Source: Alphaproteobacteria bacterium
GTDB taxonomy: Bacteria; Pseudomonadota; Alphaproteobacteria; Caulobacterales; Caulobacteraceae
Assembly (NCBI GenBank): GCA_018821435.1
Contig: JAHJME010000031.1
Span: 1-64,000, forward strand
Direction of reading: 5' to 3'
DNA length: 64,000 nt
Under the pieces are notes generated by a model that saw nothing but the letters and a program-made list of their open reading frames with translations, did no database searches and was not told the DNA's origin. Position 1 is the stretch's first letter; every line of letters starts with the position of its first letter. The translations under genes were made by a program, and so were the position numbers. Positions 8,927 through 19,492 of this stretch are shown here, piece by piece.

Positions 8927-9939
8927 AGCTTGCCCTCCAGCTCGCCCTGATAGCCGAACAGGCCCTGGGCTCCGCCGGTGTGCAGGAAGACCACCGTCTC
9001 GCCGTCGAAGTCGCCGCGGTTCGACAGGGCGATCAGGCCCTTCATCGCCTTGCCGGTATAGACCGGGTCCAGCAGGATTGCGTCGGTCCGGGCGATGGTC
9101 TTCAGGGCGTCGATCACCGCGTCGTCGATCAGGCCATAGCCGGCGCCGACGAAGTCGCAATTGGCCACCACCAGGTCGCGGGTCACCCGCTCCTCATGCC
9201 CCATCAGCGCCGCCGTCTCGCGGGCCAGCTTGTAGACGTTGGCTTCCTGGGTCTCCTTCGGCGCGCGCACGCCGATGCCCAGCACCGGGATATCGGCGCC
9301 CATCACCGCCAGGCCGGCCACTAGGCCCGCGTGCGTGCCGGCGCTGCCGGTCGCCGTGACGATCCGGTCGATCTCCAGGCCCATCTCGTTGGCCTGGGCC
9401 ACCAGTTCGAAGGCGCACTCCACATAGCCCAGCGCGCCGATGCTGTTCGAGCCGCCGCCGGGGATGACATAGGGCCGCCCACCCGCCGCGGCGACTTCGG
9501 CCGCCACCTCGGCCAGCTGCTGGTTCATGTCGGTTCCGCCGGGCACGGTGCGGATCTTGGCGCCCATCAACTCGTCCAGCAGGACGTTGCCCGAGCGCGT
9601 GTAATCCACGGCCGTGGAGCCGGTCCGGGCCTCCAGGATGATCTCGCACTTCATGCCGAACTTGGCCGCCGCCGCCGCCGTCTGGCGCACGTGGTTCGAC
9701 TGCACCGCGCCCTGGGTGACCAGGGTATCGACGTCGTTGGCCAGGGCGTCGCCCAGGAGGTATTCGAGCTTGCGCGTCTTGTTGCCGCCACCGGCCAGGC
9801 CGGTGCAGTCGTCGCGCTTGATCCACAGCGCCGGGCCGCCGCCGCCCGGCCGCACCAGATGCTCGGTCAGGCCCGGCAAGGGCTCGAACGGCGTGGGAAG
9901 ATGGGCGAACCGGACGGGATTGAAGCGGGCGAGATGCAT
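8923..9939 (-). CDS. D-cysteine desulfhydrase / L-cysteate sulfo-lyase family PLP enzyme
   Basis: A 338-residue fold-type II PLP enzyme. The motif [21 protein letters not shown] is split around Lys54 of GGGNKT, the expected PLP-binding lysine. [12 protein letters not shown] and [14 protein letters not shown] are the conserved substrate-loop and phosphate-binding segments. The family contains D-cysteine desulfhydrase, ACC deaminase and L-cysteate sulfo-lyase; the N-terminus ([17 protein letters not shown]) resembles the sulfo-lyase/desulfhydrase group more than ACC deaminase. It overlaps the downstream racemase by 4 bases. No sulfite exporter is nearby, so the sulfonate role is unproven. Confidence 0.87.
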   Translation of the reverse strand: MHLARFNPVRFAHLPTPFEPLPGLTEHLVRPGGGGPALWIKRDDCTGLAGGGNKTRKLEYLLGDALANDVDTLVTQGAVQSNHVRQTAAAAAKFGMKCEIILEARTGSTAVDYTRSGNVLLDELMGAKIRTVPGGTDMNQQLAEVAAEVAAAGGRPYVIPGGGSNSIGALGYVECAFELVAQANEMGLEIDRIVTATGSAGTHAGLVAGLAVMGADIPVLGIGVRAPKETQEANVYKLARETAALMGHEERVTRDLVVANCDFVGAGYGLIDDAVIDALKTIARTDAILLDPVYTGKAMKGLIALSNRGDFDGETVVFLHTGGAQGLFGYQGELEGKL

Positions 9940-9963
9940 GCCCGCTCTGCTAGCCCTGAACCG

Positions 9964-10386
9964 CTACGGCTTCAACTTCCGCGGCAGGGCGGCCACTTCC
10001 TCGGGGCTCAGCTTGACGATGGAATCCACGATGCACTGGCTGGGGAAGCCGCCGCGCGAGATGGCGATGTCCATGTCGATCGGTTTGCAGATGATCGATG
10101 CGCCGGGCGGGCTGCGGGTGATGATCGGGTCCGACGAGATGGCGCCGGCCAGGCAGCCGCCGTTCATGGTGACCCGATAGGTGTCCTTGCCGCGCACGTC
10201 GATCAGCAGGGTGTTGCGGTCGGCGATGGTGTGGTTGCGGATCTCGCTGCTGCGGATGCACTGGCCGGCGGGCAGGCCCGTGCCGGGCGCCGGGGCCGGC
10301 GTGGCCAGGGGCGGGGGTTTGGCGGCGAACGCGGACCCCGAGAGGGCGGCGGCGCTCAGGGCCAGGGCGACGACTGCCAGTTTCAT
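9964..10386 (-). CDS. secreted protein of unknown function (DUF6491-like)
   Basis: A 140-residue exported protein. A signal peptide (MKLAVVALALSAAALSGSAFA) is followed by a Pro/Ala linker and a compact domain containing CIRSSEIRNHTIADRNTLL, a GGCLAG segment and CKPIDMDI. This arrangement of Cys residues and the R-N-(H/Y)-x-I-D-x-x-T-L pattern is reminiscent of DUF6491 proteins; that assignment is tentative. It begins about 100 bases from the thiC riboswitch and is transcribed away from it, and it ends 25 bases before the PLP enzyme start on the same strand. Confidence 0.75.
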   Translation of the reverse strand: MKLAVVALALSAAALSGSAFAAKPPPLATPAPAPGTGLPAGQCIRSSEIRNHTIADRNTLLIDVRGKDTYRVTMNGGCLAGAISSDPIITRSPPGASIICKPIDMDIAISRGGFPSQCIVDSIVKLSPEEVAALPRKLKP

Positions 10387-10489
10387 TGGCCGTTCTCCTC
10401 AGTTCATCCCCCAGGTGATGATACGCGCGGCAGAGGCCCAAGTCTTCGCATTTGAAGCTGGCGGGCGTCTGACAACAGGCTTACTTTGC

Positions 10490-10590
10490 GGGTCTCCTCG
10501 GGGGGCCGCGCGCAAGCGGCTGAGAGGTGGGTGAGCCCACGACCCGTCGAACCTGATCCGGGTCATGCCGGCGAAGGGAAGGGCCGATAC
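10490..10590 (+). promoter_or_regulatory. thiamine pyrophosphate (TPP) riboswitch
   Basis: A THI-box aptamer in the thiC leader. The invariant CTGAGA lies at 10520-10525. The second helix arm ACCTGATCCGGGTCATGCC runs from 10551, followed by GGCGAAGGGA. The aptamer ends about 45 bases before the thiC ATG at 10636. No obvious terminator hairpin lies between aptamer and start codon, so control by ribosome access is more likely than by attenuation (inference). Boundaries are approximate. Confidence 0.93.
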
Positions 10591-10608
10591 CCCGCCTGAC
10601 GCCCGTGA

Positions 10609-12471
<1,863 letters not shown>

Positions 12472-12493
12472 TCGAACGATCTTTAATCCAAAG

Positions 12494-12540
12494 CCGCACC
12501 GCTACGTCCGAGACTGACGTAGCGGTGCGGTATTCTTCCC
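12494..12540 (+). terminator. intrinsic terminator after thiC
   Basis: A perfect 15-bp stem (CCGCACCGCTACGTC at 12494-12508 pairing with 12516-12530) closes a 7-base loop and is followed by TATTCTTCCCC. It lies 22 bases after the thiC stop. Confidence 0.85.
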
Positions 12541-12567
12541 CTGTTCTGAAACGGCTCAGGGGAAAAT

Positions 12568-13161
12568 ATGAAATCCAACCTTCTCACCACCATTGCGGTC
12601 ATGGCCGCTGTCCTGTTCGCCGGCGCCGCCCGCGCCGCGCCGGTCCTCGATCAACAGGCCTTGCCGTTGGGCGGCAGCTTCTATGAAGCCTTGGAATGGC
12701 AACAGACGGTCACCGCCGGGACGACGGGCCGTCTCAGCGGGATCACCCTCTATGGCGCCGGCACGAACGTGACGGTGCGGGTCAACGCCGGGGACGGGTT
12801 CTATTCCGGCCCCTACGCCTTCTCGCAGGCGGTTCAGCTCGCGTCGGGCGGGACGTTCATCGACACGTCCTCGGCCGACATCCAACTGGCCGCCGGCCAG
12901 CGCTTCGTGATCGACCTGATCAACGGTTTCGGCGGCAATATCTCGGCCGCCGCGACGCCCTATCCGGACGGTCACCTGTTCCTCAACTTCGGCGCGCCAA
13001 GCGACGTTACGGCGTGCTGCAACAGCGGTCTGGCCTTCCAGACCTTCATGGACGGGGACACGGCTGTTCCCGAACCCGGCGCCTGGCCCCTGATGATCCT
13101 GGGGTTCAGCGGCGCCGGCGCGGCTCTGCGCCGCCGTCGGGCCGGGTTCGCACCCGCCTGA
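12568..13161 (+). CDS. PEP-CTERM sorting-domain protein (1)
   Basis: A 197-residue exported protein with an N-terminal signal peptide (ending AGAARAAP) and a C-terminal PEP-CTERM tail: the VPEPGAWPLMILGFSGAG segment from about residue 171 followed by LRRRRAG. Such tails are recognised by exosortase-type enzymes, cleaved, and the protein moved to the envelope or exopolysaccharide. The central region is beta-rich and of unknown function, with a Cys-Cys pair (VTACCNSG). It is flanked by its own terminators, so it is probably monocistronic. No exosortase gene is in this window. Confidence 0.88.
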   Translation: MKSNLLTTIAVMAAVLFAGAARAAPVLDQQALPLGGSFYEALEWQQTVTAGTTGRLSGITLYGAGTNVTVRVNAGDGFYSGPYAFSQAVQLASGGTFIDTSSADIQLAAGQRFVIDLINGFGGNISAAATPYPDGHLFLNFGAPSDVTACCNSGLAFQTFMDGDTAVPEPGAWPLMILGFSGAGAALRRRRAGFAPA

Positions 13162-13184
13162 TCCGATCGCTTAGATCCTGACTT

Positions 13185-13222
13185 GGCCTGCGATCCTCGG
13201 CGCCGGGGATCGCAGGCCTTTT
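13185..13222 (+). terminator. intrinsic terminator
   Basis: A perfect 12-bp stem (GGCCTGCGATCC at 13185-13196 with GGATCGCAGGCC at 13207-13218) is followed by TTTTGCTGT. It lies 24 bases after the stop of the first PEP-CTERM gene. Confidence 0.87.
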
Positions 13223-13363
13223 GCTGTCAGACTGGTCGGCGTCTGCCCACGCGGACATCGGAACGGCGCCCGTCGCGGGATGGAGTCGGTTGGTCGTCGA
13301 TTGGCTCCCCAGGGCGCTTGTCCTGCATTAGCGTCCGGCCAACAGAGGTATGGGAGTTGGCGT

Positions 13364-13870
13364 ATGCGTGGCGTGTTGGCGGTAAGCGCGGGGTTGGCGG
13401 CGATGGTCGTGTCCGCCTGTTCGAAACCGGAGGCGCCGGCCGGTCCGCCCCATGTCGTCGCGGCCAGCGATATCGAGGCGGGCCGCTATCTGGCGATGAT
13501 CGGCAGTTGCAACGACTGCCACACCCCCGGCTATCCCCAGAGCGGCGGCAAGACGCCGGAGACCGACCGGCTGGTGGGCAATCCCGTCGGCTATCACGGC
13601 CCCTGGGGCACGTCCTACGCCAGTAACCTGCGCATCCTGGCCCAGAGCACCACCGAAGACGGCTGGGTCGAGCTCCTGAAGACCAAGCGGCTGCTGCCGC
13701 CCATGCCGACCCAGAACATCGCCAAGATGACCGAAACCGACCTGCGCAATCTCTACCGGTATATCCATTCGCTGGGCGCGGCCGGCCAGGCGGAGCCCGA
13801 GAACCTGCCGCCCGGCGTCACGCCTAGCGGGCCTTACGAGAACATGTCGGTGGTGGCGCCCAAGACCTAG
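13364..13870 (+). CDS. monohaem cytochrome c lipoprotein
   Basis: A 168-residue periplasmic c-type cytochrome, probably lipid-anchored. The ATG at 13364 gives a lipoprotein signal with the lipobox-like VVSAC. The haem c attachment motif CNDCH follows about 30 residues later. The C-terminal MPTQNIAKMTETDLRNLYRY helix supplies a likely Met ligand and the usual final helix of small cytochromes. The length and layout resemble electron-donor subunits of periplasmic dehydrogenases, but no dehydrogenase is adjacent. Its TAG stop forms a palindromic CTAG with the stop of the convergent PEP-CTERM gene. Confidence 0.86.
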   Translation: MRGVLAVSAGLAAMVVSACSKPEAPAGPPHVVAASDIEAGRYLAMIGSCNDCHTPGYPQSGGKTPETDRLVGNPVGYHGPWGTSYASNLRILAQSTTEDGWVELLKTKRLLPPMPTQNIAKMTETDLRNLYRYIHSLGAAGQAEPENLPPGVTPSGPYENMSVVAPKT

Positions 13871-14613
13871 GCGGCCAGTACGCGCCGGCGCCGCAGCGCC
13901 GAGCCGGCGGCTCCGAACCCGAGGATCATCAGCGCCCAGGTGCCTGGTTCGGGCACGACGGTCCCGACGTCCGCATCGTTGAACACTCGGACGCTCGTGA
14001 CACTGCCCTTGATGTCATAGGCCTGGTCGTAGCCACGCCCGGCGTTCTGCACCTGACGCAGGAACCCGGAGAGCCCCGTGCCGCTCGCGGGACTCCACGG
14101 TTCGGCCATGTCGAACGCGATCAGGGTCGGCGAGCTGAAGTTCGAGCTGGCGGTGTGGTAGTCGGTCGCCTCGCCGCCGACGGGCGAAGGGACGTACTGG
14201 GCGCCTTGAGCACCCATGTAGAGTCCGCCGCTCGGGCTCGCGGGGTAGTTTACCCGCTCGATGCTCCCGTACGGATAGATATCGTCCTGGAAGTCCATCA
14301 CGTCGGTTCGGCCATTGATCGTCAGCGACAGTGACAAGATCGGTGAGGCCGCGCCGTAGCCGGAGCGGATGTAGTCGAACACACCGCCGCCGGGGCTATA
14401 GATGGACGTTGTGCCGACCGTGGGATCGAAGGTGTAGGTGGCGGTGTAGTTCATGCCGACCAGGCTGGCCGACCCGAAGGTCATGTCCGAAACCGATTGG
14501 GTGACGACGCCCGTGAACACGGCGACCAGAGAGGCCGCCTGGGCCGATCCTGTCGCGCATGACAGCACCGCGACGGCTGCACCGGCAGCCAGAAAACGCT
14601 TGAGACGCATCAC
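13867..14613 (-). CDS. PEP-CTERM sorting-domain protein (2)
   Basis: A 248-residue exported protein with a signal peptide (LAAGAAVAVLSCATGSAQA) and a C-terminal tail VVPEPGTWALMILGFG followed by LRRRRVLAA. The body has Tyr/Ser/Gly-rich beta segments (ATYTFDPTVGTTSIYSPGG) and no catalytic motif that I recognise. It is encoded 168 bases downstream of the Ser/Thr kinase gene on the same strand, so it might be a target of that signalling unit, but a separate promoter fits equally well. Confidence 0.88.
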   Translation of the reverse strand: MMRLKRFLAAGAAVAVLSCATGSAQAASLVAVFTGVVTQSVSDMTFGSASLVGMNYTATYTFDPTVGTTSIYSPGGGVFDYIRSGYGAASPILSLSLTINGRTDVMDFQDDIYPYGSIERVNYPASPSGGLYMGAQGAQYVPSPVGGEATDYHTASSNFSSPTLIAFDMAEPWSPASGTGLSGFLRQVQNAGRGYDQAYDIKGSVTSVRVFNDADVGTVVPEPGTWALMILGFGAAGSALRRRRVLAA

Positions 14614-14781
14614 AGGAACTCCCCCAAAGTCCGCCGGGACTGAACGCTCGCGGCGGTTTTCACAGGCTGACGGGGCAGGGCGTGTTCGGCAGCCCCCGAA
14701 TGGGGGTGGGATTTCCTGCCATTCTCGCGCTACAGGGGAACTTGGGGCGAATTCCTCGCGCCTGGGGCGACAATGCGGCGC

Positions 14782-17166
14782 CTACAGCGGCCCTTTCAGG
14801 CCTCGCCGCGGCGGATCGCAGGCCGCGGTCATCCACCGCTGCATCTCCCCCAAGGCCTGGTCGCGGTCGTGGCCTGTCAGCTTTCCCGCCTTCTCCAGGT
14901 CCCGATAGATGCCGCGCGCCTCGCCCCAGGTTGCGCAGGCTTGAGGGTATCTGCCGCCGTTGTAGTAGACGCCGCCGACGCTCTTCAGCGTGGCGGCCAT
15001 GCTGCGGCGTGGCCCCGGGGCGTTGTCCGATTGGCTGACGATCTGCCGGTGCGCGGCCACCACCTCGTCGGCCATCGCATAGCTTTCGGCGAAACGCTTC
15101 AGGTCGGCCAGCACCATCGCGCGGACCTCGCCCACCACCGCGAACAGACCCGTCGCACCCCGGTCCGCCGGGTCCCGCGCGCGCATCTGACGGGTGATCG
15201 CCACCGCCCGGTCCACCGAGGCATAGGCGTCGGCGTCGCGGTCCATCGCGCTCAGCACGGCGGCCCGGTACCAGAGCGAGATGGCCAGCTTGCGCAGGAC
15301 TTCCGGAGAGTCCGGTTCGCGCCTGGCCAGCGCCTCGTTGATCGCCACGGCCTCTGTCACGGCAGGCAGCGCGGCAGCATCGTCCTTGAGCTCGTGATGC
15401 GCCTCGGCCCGCAGGCGCAGGATCGCCGAGTGCGCCTTCATCACGCCCGTCTCGCTCCGCAGCGCCGGGGGCAGTCCGGCGATGAACGCCTCGGCCCGCC
15501 GGAAGGGCTCCAGGCTCCTGGCGTACTCCCCGTCCCAGCCCCAGGAGTCGCCCTCGGCCTGGATCGCGGTGGCGTAGATGCGGGCCGCCTCGGGGTCGGT
15601 CCCGGCGAAGGGCTTCAGCAGCCGCTGCACCTCGATCGTCTGCTTGCGGGCCAGCGCGATCTCGCTGTTGTTGTACAGGTTCACCCCCGCCTGCTCGATC
15701 AGCAGGTCGGCCATGGCGCGCCGCACCTTCGGATCGTCCGGCGCCTCGGCATAGGCCCGGCCCAGCACCGTCTCGGCCTTCTTCAGCAGGACGTTGGCGT
15801 CGGCCGCCTTGCCTAGCTGGCTCTGCTGGCCGCTGCCGGTCACCTGGGCCAGCCGCACATAGCCGCGCCCGGCCTCGACCCGGACGTCCAGCGGCGCGTC
15901 GGGGTTGGCGGTCAGGGCGTCCAGATAGGTCAGGCCAGTGCGCGCCAGCACGTCGCGGGCCCTGGTCGCGCCCTGGACCTTGCTGACCTCGTTGTAGACG
16001 TCGAACAGCATGGTCGTGGCGATCTGGCGGGTCTGCTGGAACCGGGCCTCGGCCTCGGCGCGGGCCGCCTGCGCCTGGTGGTTGGCGACCAGGGTGACGA
16101 TCAGGGCGGCGACCAGCAGCACGCTGGCCGTCGCCGCGCCACCCACCGCCAGCCGGTGCCGGGCCACGAACTTGCCGAAGACGTAGCGCCGGCCGCCGTC
16201 CATCGCCGCCACCGGGAATCCGGCGCGATATGCGATCATGTCGCCGCGCAGCGCCTCGACGGTGGAATAGCGCGCGGCCGGGTCCTCCGCCGTCGCCCGC
16301 GCGACGATGGCCGCCAGTTCGGCGTCGGGCGCGTCGCCCCGCGTCAGCCACGCCAGCACCTGGCCCAGGGAATAAATGTCCGACAGAGTCGTGGACGGTG
16401 CGCCCAGGATCCGTTCGGGCGCGGCGAAGCCCCGGGTGTGCAGGCCGCCCTCGCCGACGGTCGCGGGACCCCGCGCGCCGGAGGTGATCGCCGGCGACGA
16501 GATCCCGAAGTCGATCAGCTTGGGCTGCCCGGCCGTGTCGACCAGGATGTTGGACAGCGTGATGTCGCCGTGCACCACCAGGTTCTGGTGCGCGAACGCC
16601 ACGGCCGAGGTCGCCGCCAGGAACAGGTCCAGCCGCGCGTCCCGCGACGGCGCCTCGGCCTCGCGCCAGTCGGCCAGCGGCCGGCCCTCGACGAACTCCA
16701 TGACGATGTAGGGCTCGCCGGCGTCGGTCTCGCCGCCGTCGAACAGCCGCGCGATATTGGGGTGGGCCAGCCGCGCCAGGGTCTGCCGCTCGCGCCGGAA
16801 CCGTTCGATCAAGGCGCCGGACAGGGCGCCCGGCCGGATGACCTTGATCGCCACCGTATGCTCGAAGTCGCCGGCGGCGCGCTCGCCGCGATAGACCGCG
16901 CCCATGCCGCCCTGGCCCACCAGGCCGATGATCCGATAGGCGCCGATCCGCTCGGGCAGGGGGCCCACGCCGGCCTTCAGCGGCGCGCCGCCGGTGGCGA
17001 ACGCCAGCTTCGCGTCGGCGCCGCCGCCCAGCAGCGCCAGGGCTCGCGCGCGGACCGCCGGCGGCGCCCGCTGCCTCGAGATCCAGTCCGCCCGGGCGTC
17101 CGAAGGCTGCGCCATCGCCCGCTCCAGCAGATCGAGCGCGCGGGCTTCGCTCGGGCGGTCAGCCAT
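14782..17166 (-). CDS. membrane Ser/Thr protein kinase with C-terminal TPR region
   Basis: A 794-residue Hanks-type kinase of the class linked to ECF sigma factors. The kinase domain spans about residues 75-330: glycine loop GLVGQGGMGAVYRG (81-94), ATP lysine Lys108 (VAIKVI), catalytic loop HGDITLSN (199-206) and DFG (219-221). The catalytic loop has Thr203 where most such kinases carry Lys (DLKxxN), while Asp201 and Asn206 remain. One membrane segment follows near residue 345 (ASVLLVAALIVTLVANH). The rest is an all-helical TPR-like region that would be periplasmic if the kinase is cytoplasmic. The start codon overlaps the end of the sigma-factor gene by 8 bases. Confidence 0.9.
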   Translation of the reverse strand: MADRPSEARALDLLERAMAQPSDARADWISRQRAPPAVRARALALLGGGADAKLAFATGGAPLKAGVGPLPERIGAYRIIGLVGQGGMGAVYRGERAAGDFEHTVAIKVIRPGALSGALIERFRRERQTLARLAHPNIARLFDGGETDAGEPYIVMEFVEGRPLADWREAEAPSRDARLDLFLAATSAVAFAHQNLVVHGDITLSNILVDTAGQPKLIDFGISSPAITSGARGPATVGEGGLHTRGFAAPERILGAPSTTLSDIYSLGQVLAWLTRGDAPDAELAAIVARATAEDPAARYSTVEALRGDMIAYRAGFPVAAMDGGRRYVFGKFVARHRLAVGGAATASVLLVAALIVTLVANHQAQAARAEAEARFQQTRQIATTMLFDVYNEVSKVQGATRARDVLARTGLTYLDALTANPDAPLDVRVEAGRGYVRLAQVTGSGQQSQLGKAADANVLLKKAETVLGRAYAEAPDDPKVRRAMADLLIEQAGVNLYNNSEIALARKQTIEVQRLLKPFAGTDPEAARIYATAIQAEGDSWGWDGEYARSLEPFRRAEAFIAGLPPALRSETGVMKAHSAILRLRAEAHHELKDDAAALPAVTEAVAINEALARREPDSPEVLRKLAISLWYRAAVLSAMDRDADAYASVDRAVAITRQMRARDPADRGATGLFAVVGEVRAMVLADLKRFAESYAMADEVVAAHRQIVSQSDNAPGPRRSMAATLKSVGGVYYNGGRYPQACATWGEARGIYRDLEKAGKLTGHDRDQALGEMQRWMTAACDPPRRGLKGPL

Positions 17167-17722
17167 GCTGCGGCTGGAGCGCCTCGTAGAGCCAGAGCCG
17201 CGCGGCCTGCCAGCGCCGCTTCACCGTCGATTCAGACAGCTTCAGCACCACGGCGATGTCGGCGATCTCCATACCGCCGAAATAGCGCATCTCGACGATG
17301 TCGGCCCGCTCGCGGTCGATCTTCGCCAGTTCGTCCAGCGCCGCGTTGACCTCTTCCAGATCGGCGTTGCCCACATCGGGGATGTTGGTCTTCAGCTCGA
17401 CCTTCTGGTGCTGGCGCTTGTGGCGGCCCTTGGCGCGCACGTGCTCGACCAGGGCGCGGCGCATCATCACCGAGGTCAGGGCCATGAAGTGGGCCCGGTC
17501 CTGCCAGTCGATCTGTTCCAGCACGATCAGCTTCAGGATGGTCTCGTGGACCAGGTCGCCGACCGACAGCGACACATTGCGTTCGCCGCGCAGCATGGCC
17601 GCCGCGCTGACGGTCAGTTCGGCATAAAGGATGTCGAACAGCCGGTCGCGCGCCACGCGGTCGCCCCGCCGCCAGGCCGTCAGCAGGACCCGTACATCGT
17701 CGCTCTGCACGCGCTGCAACAT
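17159..17722 (-). CDS. ECF-subfamily RNA polymerase sigma factor (kinase-linked type)
   Basis: A 187-residue sigma-70 family regulator of the ECF type that accompanies Ser/Thr kinases. Region 2 includes LVHETILKLIVLEQIDWQDR and a following MRRALVEHVRAKGRHKR segment. Region 4 contains ERADIVEMRYFGGMEIADIA followed by the helix-turn-helix LSESTVKRRWQAARLWL. No anti-sigma gene follows; instead a kinase gene overlaps its end. This supports control by phosphorylation rather than by a classical anti-sigma factor (inference from the family's usual context). Confidence 0.9.
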   Translation of the reverse strand: MLQRVQSDDVRVLLTAWRRGDRVARDRLFDILYAELTVSAAAMLRGERNVSLSVGDLVHETILKLIVLEQIDWQDRAHFMALTSVMMRRALVEHVRAKGRHKRQHQKVELKTNIPDVGNADLEEVNAALDELAKIDRERADIVEMRYFGGMEIADIAVVLKLSESTVKRRWQAARLWLYEALQPQHG

Positions 17723-17940
17723 GGCCGCGATAGTGCGAACGCGTCACCCCACTGGCAAGCGCCCGCACGCCCTGGGCGAAAAAATAAGAAAAATGAACGT
17801 CGGGTGGCCCGTGACGCCGCGTTTCGACGCCTATGCCTGATGAGCGGTCCCCGTGTCGGTCCGCTCGTTCGGGCGCCGCCCGGCCTTAGCGGTCCGTGTA
17901 CCCGCGAAAGGTCGGCGGCGTTCGATCCCCTCGGAAGGGG

Positions 17941-18153
17941 CTAATCCTTGGCGTTCGCCGTCGCCGACTTGGTCGGCCACACGCGGACCGCGACGGCGAT
18001 GGTCACCGAGCCCAGGATGGCGGCCAGGGCGCCGGTCCATTGGATCAGGTTCATGCCGACGGCGGCGTAATGGCCGGTCATGGCTCCGGACAGGAACACG
18101 AGGCAGGCCGAACTCCAGTCGACCAGATCCTTTTTCGTGATGTCGTTGGGCAT
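17941..18153 (-). CDS. small two-span membrane protein, unknown function
   Basis: A 70-residue protein from the ATG at 18153 (MPNDITKKDLVDWSS). Two hydrophobic segments (ACLVFLSGAMTGHYAAVG and WTGALAAILGSVTIAVAV) predict a helical hairpin in the inner membrane, with a short charged C-terminus. An upstream GTG-type extension to 18213 adds a non-hydrophobic, Arg-containing stretch and is not preferred. The gene stands alone between the sigma-factor gene and a secreted-protein gene. Confidence 0.65.
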   Translation of the reverse strand: MPNDITKKDLVDWSSACLVFLSGAMTGHYAAVGMNLIQWTGALAAILGSVTIAVAVRVWPTKSATANAKD

Positions 18154-18259
18154 TGCGGTCGTCCCTGGCGGTTCGTGTCTAAGCCGCGATGATGCGATGC
18201 ACACGGATGCCAAAACCTTACCGATGCTGCGATGCGGCGAGGGGCCGCACCAAGGCGCG

Positions 18260-19405
18260 TCACTCGCTTTCGCAGACCGCCGTCCAATCGTCGTTGGGGG
18301 CCTTCGCCCGGATCGCGGCCAGGGTCTGCGGCGGCCGGGCGACGTCGAGGGCGGCGCTGTAGAACGAACTGGCCGAGGCGCTGGGCGCCGCGCGGTTGGC
18401 GACGGTCAGGGCGGCCGGGGTCTGGCCGGCGGCGGTCATCCGGTAGATCCGCGTCTGCTCCGAGATCCCGAAGCTCTGGCAGGCGACCAGCGTCAGCGCG
18501 ACGCCGCGCACCCTGAGCGCTTCGGCCACATCGTATGGCGGGGGCTCGCCTATGGCGGACCAGCCGAAGCTGATCGATCCCGCTTTCATGTCGATGGCCG
18601 CGTCGAACTTGCCCAACGCGCCCACGCCGTTGCCGCCCGGGCCGGGTTTCGCCGACCACCGCACGCCGGGCGTCGCCGCCTTGATTTGGGCCAGGCTCAG
18701 CGGGCCGGCGGTGCGCGCCGTGGCCACGGCGATCAGGGCGTCCGCGAGCGGGCCGGCGGCGGCGGCCATGCCCCAGCCCTCCTTGCAGCTGTCGGCGGCC
18801 CATTTCCGGGCCTGCGGGTTCTTGGCGATCATCTCGCGCTGGCAGCGGACCATGAACTGGGCCTCGGTCTCCCTTGCGCCCGTGGCGACCGGGGCAGGGG
18901 GCGTGGCCGGCGCGGTCGCCTGGGCTGGCCCCACCGGCTCGGCGGTGAACCCGCCGGTCTGCGGATTGAACGCCAGGGTCAGTCCGCACATCGCCTGTCC
19001 GTTCGCGCAGGCGGGCGCGGTCAGCGCGATCTGCACCGTGCGCGGCGTGGTGTTCAGCACGCGGTAGGCGCGCACCTGCTGGCGATAGACCCGCTGGGCG
19101 TTGTTGCGGGCGTCGGTGACATAGATCTCGATGAAGGCCTGGTTGTTGGTCTGGAAGATCCCCGGCCGCCCGGCGCACGCGTAGTCGCCTTCGCTGATCA
19201 GGAAGTCCGGCCGCGCGTCGCCGGTGAAGTCGTGGACCAGCACATAGGGCTTGGCCACCGGCCGTCCCCCGGCGCGCTGACAGGCCTGGTCCAGCTGGGC
19301 GATCTTGGCGGCCACCTGTGGCGGCGCGTTTCCCTGCGCCAGGGCCGGCGAGGCCAGGCCCGCGACCAGTCCCGCCAAGACGACGATCCACGCCAACCTG
19401 TTCAT
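18260..19405 (-). CDS. secreted protein of unknown function
   Basis: A 381-residue exported protein. The signal peptide ([19 protein letters not shown]) is followed by a domain with VHDFTGDARPDFLISEGDY, similar to FG-GAP/VCBS-like calcium loops (DxxGDxxxD). A Pro/Ala linker at about residues 160-185 leads to a second region with CQREMIAKNPQARKWAAD and Cys pairs probably disulfide-bonded. No enzyme motif is recognised. It sits alone between the small membrane protein and the ABC permease, all on the minus strand. Confidence 0.8.
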   Translation of the reverse strand: MNRLAWIVVLAGLVAGLASPALAQGNAPPQVAAKIAQLDQACQRAGGRPVAKPYVLVHDFTGDARPDFLISEGDYACAGRPGIFQTNNQAFIEIYVTDARNNAQRVYRQQVRAYRVLNTTPRTVQIALTAPACANGQAMCGLTLAFNPQTGGFTAEPVGPAQATAPATPPAPVATGARETEAQFMVRCQREMIAKNPQARKWAADSCKEGWGMAAAAGPLADALIAVATARTAGPLSLAQIKAATPGVRWSAKPGPGGNGVGALGKFDAAIDMKAGSISFGWSAIGEPPPYDVAEALRVRGVALTLVACQSFGISEQTRIYRMTAAGQTPAALTVANRAAPSASASSFYSAALDVARPPQTLAAIRAKAPNDDWTAVCESE

Positions 19406-19492
19406 CGCACCAACCCCATGCCGCGTTCGCCCGACACTAGGCGCCGCGGGGGACGAGGTCGACAGCGCTCGCCTCAGATGCGTAAGCCGCGC

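Noticed and set aside
9964..10386. The secreted protein as part of thiamine metabolism because it adjoins the riboswitch
   Set aside because: It is transcribed away from the riboswitch and carries no related motif.
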